NCBI GenBank assembly: GCA_963632245.1
Contig: CAVGTF010000082.1
Location: forward strand, 1 to 10,510
Reading direction: 5' to 3'
Source: UBA1724 sp963632245
Lineage (GTDB): Bacteria; Verrucomicrobiota; Lentisphaeria; Oligosphaerales; Oligosphaeraceae
DNA: 10,510 nucleotides
Part shown: positions 7,552-10,510 of the stretch, piece by piece
How positions within the stretch are numbered: the first letter of the stretch is position 1
How the letters are laid out: every line of letters begins with the position of its first letter
The notes under the pieces: generated by a model
What the model was told of the DNA's origin: nothing
Seen by the model: the letters and a program-made list of their open reading frames with translations, nothing else
Database searches by the model: none
Translations under genes and position numbers: made by a program

Positions 7552-7615
7552 GCACTGGAGCGTTTCTTCCTAGCGGGGGCCCCAAAGGACTGGGGCTGCC
7601 GCCCCCGTTCCCCCG
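7552..7615 (+). repeat. 64-bp GC-rich structured repeat, copy 2
   Basis: It matches 3628-3691 with 6 differences and no gaps. The outer stem is kept here as AGCGGGGG (7572-7579) against CCCCCGTT (7602-7609), with a G-T wobble where copy 1 has G-C. Inside it CCCC (7580-7583) can pair with GGGG (7592-7595) across an 8-nt loop. A CCGCC-TACC-GGCGG hairpin (7627-7640) follows, then the leader of the next gene. Confidence 0.85.
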
Positions 7616-7626
7616 CCTCATTCCTT

Positions 7627-7640
7627 CCGCCTACCGGCGG
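7627..7640. repeat. CCGCCTACCGGCGG hairpin
   Basis: This is an exact copy of the 14-nt palindrome found at 137-150, 228-241 and 10337-10350. Here it stands between the 64-bp repeat and the three-hairpin leader, without a heptad array in front of it, so the hairpin can occur as a separate module. Confidence 0.8.
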
Positions 7641-7644
7641 CACT

Positions 7645-7761
7645 AGCGCGCCAATACGGGCGCGCTTGGCGCACGCGCCGGTAAAATTCCGGCGCGGGGT
7701 TTCGGCTCGCCGAAACCCTGGCCTAACTTCCTCCCTCCTCCCTCCTCCTTCCTCCTTTCTT
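7645..7761 (+). promoter_or_regulatory. Three-hairpin, pyrimidine-heptad leader, copy 2
   Basis: This is the second copy of the leader at 3812-3935, here 117 nt long and ending at the ATG of the unknown gene. Hairpin 1 is AGCGCGCC/GGCGCGCT with loop AATACG (7645-7666). Hairpin 2 is CGCGCCGG/CCGGCGCG with a 7-nt loop (7674-7696). Hairpin 3 is GGGTTTCGG/CCGAAACCC with loop CTCG (7697-7718). Then come TG, GCCTAAC (7721-7727) and the units TTCCTCC, CTCCTCC, CTCCTCC, TTCCTCC (7728-7755) and TTTCTT. Hairpin 1 keeps its pairing although nearly every pair differs from copy 1, and the inner pair of hairpin 3 changes from C-G to G-C. There is no Shine-Dalgarno site. Confidence 0.75.
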
Positions 7762-8355
7762 ATGATCCCTGATCAGCAGCGCAACGCCTTTATCCAGCAG
7801 TGCCTGTCGGAGGGCATGAGCCTCTCCCAGGTGCAAGACCAGCTCATGCAGCAGTTCGGCCTCCACATGACCTACATGGAATTGCGAATGCTGACGGCGG
7901 AACTCCAGGTGGACTGGGAGAAGCAGGATGCCAAGGCGGAGGCCACCCGCGCCAGCATCCTCCCCAAGGAGGCAAAAGCGAAGGCCGCCGCACAGGCTAC
8001 CACCCCCCGCGCCGCTTCCGCGATGCCCGAAGAGGACTCCCTCCCTGACGAAAAAGAATACCCGCCCTACCCCGAGGAAGAAGACACCGCACAGGATGCG
8101 GCGCCCGGTGCTTCTGCCGATAACGCCCCCGCCGCAGATGCCCTGCGGAGTGCCACCACGGTGGAGATCAGCAAGGTGGTCCGTCCCGGCGCCAGCCTCT
8201 CCGGCACCGTGAAATTCGGGTCTGGCGCCTCGGGCGAGTGGTATGTGGATGCCTACGGCCGACTGGGCTTCAATCCCGACGAGGGTTCCTCCAATCCCGA
8301 TCAGCAGGATATCCAGGAATTCCAGGTCGAACTCCAGAAGGCACTGGGTTACTAG
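7762..8355 (+). CDS. Unknown protein, helical N-terminus and C-terminal domain
   Basis: This 197-residue protein has no function I can name. Residues 1-55 look helical and include LSQVQDQLMQQFGLHMTYME (21-40), which resembles a helix-turn-helix or small helical bundle. Residues 56-130 are a low-complexity linker rich in Ala, Pro, Glu and Asp. Residues 134-197 look like a compact beta/alpha domain: VVRPGASLSGTVKFGSGASG (139-158), then EWYVDAYGRLGF (159-170), then a helical end. I recall similar helix-linker-WYxDxxGRLG proteins in Verrucomicrobia-like genomes, but this needs a search. There is no signal peptide or membrane segment, so it is probably cytoplasmic. ATG 7762 follows the pyrimidine leader directly; the in-frame extension to 7666 runs through hairpins. 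gpmI starts 54 bp downstream, so the two may be co-transcribed. Confidence 0.75.
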   Translation: MIPDQQRNAFIQQCLSEGMSLSQVQDQLMQQFGLHMTYMELRMLTAELQVDWEKQDAKAEATRASILPKEAKAKAAAQATTPRAASAMPEEDSLPDEKEYPPYPEEEDTAQDAAPGASADNAPAADALRSATTVEISKVVRPGASLSGTVKFGSGASGEWYVDAYGRLGFNPDEGSSNPDQQDIQEFQVELQKALGY

Positions 8356-8395
8356 CCTTTTCTTTTCCCATTTTCTCTCATTCAACCCCATCATT

Positions 8396-8400
8396 AGGAA
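8396..8400 (+). promoter_or_regulatory. gpmI ribosome binding site (AGGAA)
   Basis: AGGAA ends 9 nt before the ATG at 8410 and supports that start. The rest of the 54-bp gap after the unknown gene is pyrimidine-rich, without clear 7-nt periodicity or a terminator. Confidence 0.6.
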
Positions 8401-8409
8401 ATTCTCGCA

Positions 8410-10062
8410 ATGGTTGACGCACTGAAGAAAGCGACCTGGTTCCCCGGCCGAAAGGGCCCCGTGCTCCTGGTCATCATGGACGGCGTGGGATACGGCAAAT
8501 ACGCCGATGGCGATGCCGTGAAGGCCGCCTACACCCCCAATTTGGATTGGTTCCTGGCGAACTGCCCCAACACCAAGCTGAAGGCGCACGGTGTGGCCGT
8601 GGGCCTGCCCAGCGATGCCGACATGGGCAACTCCGAGGTGGGGCACAACGCCATGGGCGCCGGACGCGTCTTCGACCAGGGCGCGAAGCTGGTCTCCAAC
8701 TCCATCGAGTCCAAGAAGATGTTCTCCGACAAGGGCTGGACCGAGATCGCCGAGAATGTCCTCAAGAACAACTCCACCCTCCACTTCCTGGGACTCTTCA
8801 GCGACGGCAATGTCCACTCCCACATCAACCACCTGAAGGCGATAATGGAACACGCCGCCGAACAGGGCATCCGACGCATCCGCGTCCACATCCTCCTGGA
8901 TGGCCGCGATGTAGGCGAGACCAGCGCCCTGGACTACGTGATCCCCTTCGAGGCATTCCTCAAGGAGCTCCAGGCGAAGGGCTGCGATGCCCGCATCGCC
9001 TCCGGCGGCGGACGAATGTTCATCACCATGGACCGCTATAACGCCAACTGGGCCATGGTCGAGCGCGGCTGGAAGACCCATGTCCTCGGCGAAGGCCGCA
9101 CCTTCGCCAGCGCACAGGAGGCCATCGAGACCCTCCGCAACGAGACCCACGCCATCGACCAGGATCTCGGCGCATTCGTCATCGCCGACGAGTCCGGAAA
9201 GCCCGTGGGGACCATCCAGGACGGCGACTCCGTGGTCTACTTCAACTTCCGCGGCGACCGCGCCATCGAGATCTCCCAGGCCTTCGAGGGCGGCAGCGAT
9301 TTCAGCCGCTTCGACCGCATCCGGGTCCCGAAGGTCTGCTACGCCGGAATGATGCAGTACGACGGCGATCTCCATATCCCCTCCCGATACCTGGTCAGCC
9401 CCCCCGCCATCGACCGCACCAGCGGCGAATACCTGGCCGCCACCGGAATCACTACCTTCGCTTGCTCCGAAACCCAGAAGTACGGCCACGTGACCTACTT
9501 CTACAACGGCAATAAGTCCGGTTACATCGACGAGAAGCTGGAGAAGTACGTGGAGGTCCCCTCCGATATCGTCCCCTTCGAACAGCGTCCCTGGATGAAG
9601 GGCGCCGAAATCACCGACGCACTGCTGGATGCCATCCGCTCCGGAAAATACCGCCACCTGCGCTGCAACTTCCCCAATGGCGATATGGTGGGACACACCG
9701 GTTCCTTCCAGGCCGTCCGCATCGGCGTCGAGGCCGTCGATCTCTGCCTGGGACGTCTCAAGGAGGCCATCGACCAGGTGGGCGGCGTCATGATCATCAC
9801 CGCCGACCACGGTAACGCCGACGATATGCTGGAACACGCCAAGGACGGCTCCCCCAAGATCGGCGAGAATGGCAAGCCGAAGGTGAAAACCAGCCACTCC
9901 CTCAACCCCGTCCCCTGCATCATCTACGATCCGCAGTACAACGGCGAATACAAGAAGGAGCTCAACGAGGGACTCGGAATCTCCTCCATCGCGGCCACCA
10001 TCATGAACCTCCTGGGCTACGAGGCCCCCGCAGATTACGATAAGTCCGTGCTGAAACACTAA
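8410..10062 (+). CDS. gpmI: 2,3-bisphosphoglycerate-independent phosphoglycerate mutase
   Basis: This enzyme interconverts 3-phosphoglycerate and 2-phosphoglycerate in glycolysis and gluconeogenesis, using two metal ions (usually Mn) and a phosphoserine intermediate, in the cytoplasm. The 550-residue product belongs to the alkaline-phosphatase superfamily. The first metal ligand is D24 in LLVIMDGVGYG (19-29). The nucleophile is S75 in DADMGNSEVGHN (69-80). LLDGRD (162-167) and FNFRGDRA (278-285) bind substrate in the transferase domain. NGDMVGHTG and ITADHGNADDM near the C-terminus supply the remaining metal ligands. It is somewhat longer than the common bacterial form of about 510 residues; the extra length may lie partly around YGHVTYFYNGNKSGY. 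An AGGAA site supports the start. A terminator ends the unit at 10195-10230. No defect was seen. Confidence 0.97.
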   Translation: MVDALKKATWFPGRKGPVLLVIMDGVGYGKYADGDAVKAAYTPNLDWFLANCPNTKLKAHGVAVGLPSDADMGNSEVGHNAMGAGRVFDQGAKLVSNSIESKKMFSDKGWTEIAENVLKNNSTLHFLGLFSDGNVHSHINHLKAIMEHAAEQGIRRIRVHILLDGRDVGETSALDYVIPFEAFLKELQAKGCDARIASGGGRMFITMDRYNANWAMVERGWKTHVLGEGRTFASAQEAIETLRNETHAIDQDLGAFVIADESGKPVGTIQDGDSVVYFNFRGDRAIEISQAFEGGSDFSRFDRIRVPKVCYAGMMQYDGDLHIPSRYLVSPPAIDRTSGEYLAATGITTFACSETQKYGHVTYFYNGNKSGYIDEKLEKYVEVPSDIVPFEQRPWMKGAEITDALLDAIRSGKYRHLRCNFPNGDMVGHTGSFQAVRIGVEAVDLCLGRLKEAIDQVGGVMIITADHGNADDMLEHAKDGSPKIGENGKPKVKTSHSLNPVPCIIYDPQYNGEYKKELNEGLGISSIAATIMNLLGYEAPADYDKSVLKH

Positions 10063-10085
10063 TTTCGGCCCACAGGCCGAAATTA
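10060..10085. other. Hairpin overlapping the gpmI stop codon
   Basis: TAATTTCGGCC and GGCCGAAATTA form a perfect 11-bp stem around the loop CACA, and the first three bases are the gpmI stop codon. No U-tract follows, so it is not a standard terminator. It may protect the mRNA 3' end. The heptad array 10086-10120 begins at the next base. Confidence 0.75.
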
Positions 10086-10160
10086 GGAGTAGGTAGAAGG
10101 GAGTAGGTAGTAGGTTAAAGCGGCCCTTCCGCGGCCTTTCCGCGGCATCCGCCGCGGTAC
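10086..10160 (+). repeat. Composite heptad-hairpin element, copy 4
   Basis: Five 7-nt units follow one another without a break (10086-10120). GGAGTAG and GTAGAAG come first, then GGAGTAG and GTAGTAG, and the last is GTTAAAG. A short hairpin GCGG-CCCTT-CCGC (10120-10132) follows, then TT and CCGCGGC-ATCC-GCCGCGG (10140-10157) with TAC after it. It lies between the gpmI stop and the terminator. Confidence 0.75.
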
Positions 10161-10194
10161 TACACGCTCCCTCTGCCACACAATCCAATCCGCT

Positions 10195-10230
10195 AAAAGC
10201 GGCGAAGAGACCACCTCTTCGCCGCTTTTT
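10195..10230 (+). terminator. Intrinsic terminator after gpmI
   Basis: AGCGGCGAAGAG (10198-10209) and CTCTTCGCCGCT (10215-10226) form a perfect 12-bp stem around the loop ACCAC, followed by TTTT and then CTGTTTT. An AAAA tract precedes the stem, so it could also stop transcription from the other side. It is the only strong terminator in the window and ends the gpmI unit. Confidence 0.93.
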
Positions 10231-10257
10231 CTGTTTTGCATCCCTAAAAGCACCACC

Positions 10258-10364
10258 GCCCCCGCGCCCCCGCCTATGCCAGATAGAAGGGAGGGGGTAG
10301 TAGGGAGAAGGTTTATAAGGTGCCGCAGGCGCTCTTCCGCCTACCGGCGGTACCAATACCGCCC
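10258..10364 (+). repeat. Dispersed repeat near the right end, copy B
   Basis: This is the partner of 61-164. The composite element inside it runs from 10283 to 10353. Four 7-nt units (ATAGAAG, GGAGGGG, GTAGTAG, GGAGAAG; 10283-10310) are followed by GTTTATAAGG, the hairpin GGTGCCGCAGGCGCT (10319-10333) and CCGCC-TACC-GGCGG (10337-10350) with TACC after it. The 7-nt spacing is exact here, unlike in copy A. It begins about 28 bp after the gpmI terminator. Confidence 0.85.
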
Positions 10365-10390
10365 TACCCGCTACCCGCTACCCGCTACCC
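10364..10390. repeat. Heptamer tandem repeat, CTACCCG x3.9
   Basis: Three perfect copies of CTACCCG (10364-10384) and a partial fourth (CTACCC, 10385-10390) stand directly after copy B of the dispersed repeat. At the left end the TTGCACA array stands shortly after copy A, so both copies are followed by a heptamer array of different sequence. Confidence 0.9.
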
Positions 10391-10426
10391 CGGAGCTACT
10401 CGGGGCCATCGCTGCCCAAAAGTATT

Positions 10427-10463
10427 CGGGGGGTTCGGGGGGCAGAGCCCCTCCGTCCTTTGG
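10427..10463 (-). repeat. Inverted relative of the 64-bp GC-rich repeat
   Basis: Read on the minus strand, this stretch begins CCAAAGGAC, passes through GGGGCT and ends in a C-rich run and CG, in the same order as the 3' half of the repeats at 3628-3691 and 7552-7615. It differs by several substitutions and small indels. It lies 8 bp before the 39-bp terminal repeat. Confidence 0.6.
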
Positions 10464-10471
10464 AGATCTTC

Positions 10472-10510
10472 CTTCTACACCATGCCTTCCCAGGGCCCGC
10501 TCTGCTTCTA
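10472..10510. repeat. 39-bp terminal direct repeat, copy 2
   Basis: Identical to bases 1-39 and cut off by the window end, so the repeat may be longer. Confidence 0.9.

Noticed and set aside
3887..7727. GCCTAAC (3887-3893, 7721-7727) as an integron attC box
   Set aside because: It fits the RYYYAAC form, but the hairpins lie on the wrong side, no matching GTTRRRY partner lies downstream at attC distance, and the neighbouring genes are housekeeping or metabolic. No integrase is present. A HattCI-type scan of the genome would settle it.

Overview
The window is GC-rich DNA with six protein genes, all on the + strand. They fall into three groups: carB (387-3605); a three-gene sugar-activation cluster (nucleotidyltransferase 3936-4841, NahK-like kinase 4846-5937, ROK-type kinase 5988-7442); and a small conserved-looking protein of unknown function (7762-8355) followed by gpmI (8410-10062). 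No tRNA, rRNA, CRISPR, transposase or integrase gene was seen. The best guess for the host is an anaerobic member of the Verrucomicrobiota/Kiritimatiellota/Lentisphaerota group. This rests on the look of the 197-residue unknown protein, the mixed use of Shine-Dalgarno sites and the repeat-rich GC intergenic DNA, so confidence is low.

The carB product makes carbamoyl phosphate for pyrimidines and arginine; carA is not adjacent. In the sugar cluster the kinase probably makes a (N-acetyl)hexosamine 1-phosphate, and the nucleotidyltransferase, 4 bp upstream, probably turns it into an NDP-sugar. The ROK protein, 50 bp further on, is a second probable sugar kinase with an unusual N-terminal region and no ROK zinc motif. 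gpmI encodes the cofactor-independent phosphoglycerate mutase, and a strong intrinsic terminator follows at 10195-10230.

The most unusual content lies between the transcription units. All four long non-coding stretches (1-386, 3606-3935, 7443-7761, 10063-10510) are packed with repeats, while the short gaps inside the gene groups are clean. Five copies of a composite element of about 66-75 bp (82-153, 3709-3774, 7458-7523, 10086-10160, 10283-10353) share one module order: an array with a 7-nt period, a short GC hairpin, then a hairpin framed as TTCCGC...GCGGTAC. Two longer leaders (3812-3935 and 7645-7761) carry three hairpins, GCCTAAC, then a pyrimidine array of 7-nt period that runs to the start codon of an otherwise unrelated gene. 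Read on the minus strand they have the same array-GTT-hairpins order. Their hairpin stems differ between the two copies in ways that keep pairing, which suggests selected structure.

Further repeats are a 64-bp GC-rich repeat (3628-3691, 7552-7615, and an inverted relative at 10427-10463), perfect heptamer arrays (TTGCACA at 191-225, CTACCCG at 10364-10390), and an identical 39-bp sequence at both ends of the window. The end repeat suggests a repeat-bounded or circularly closed contig, or a tandem repeat context.
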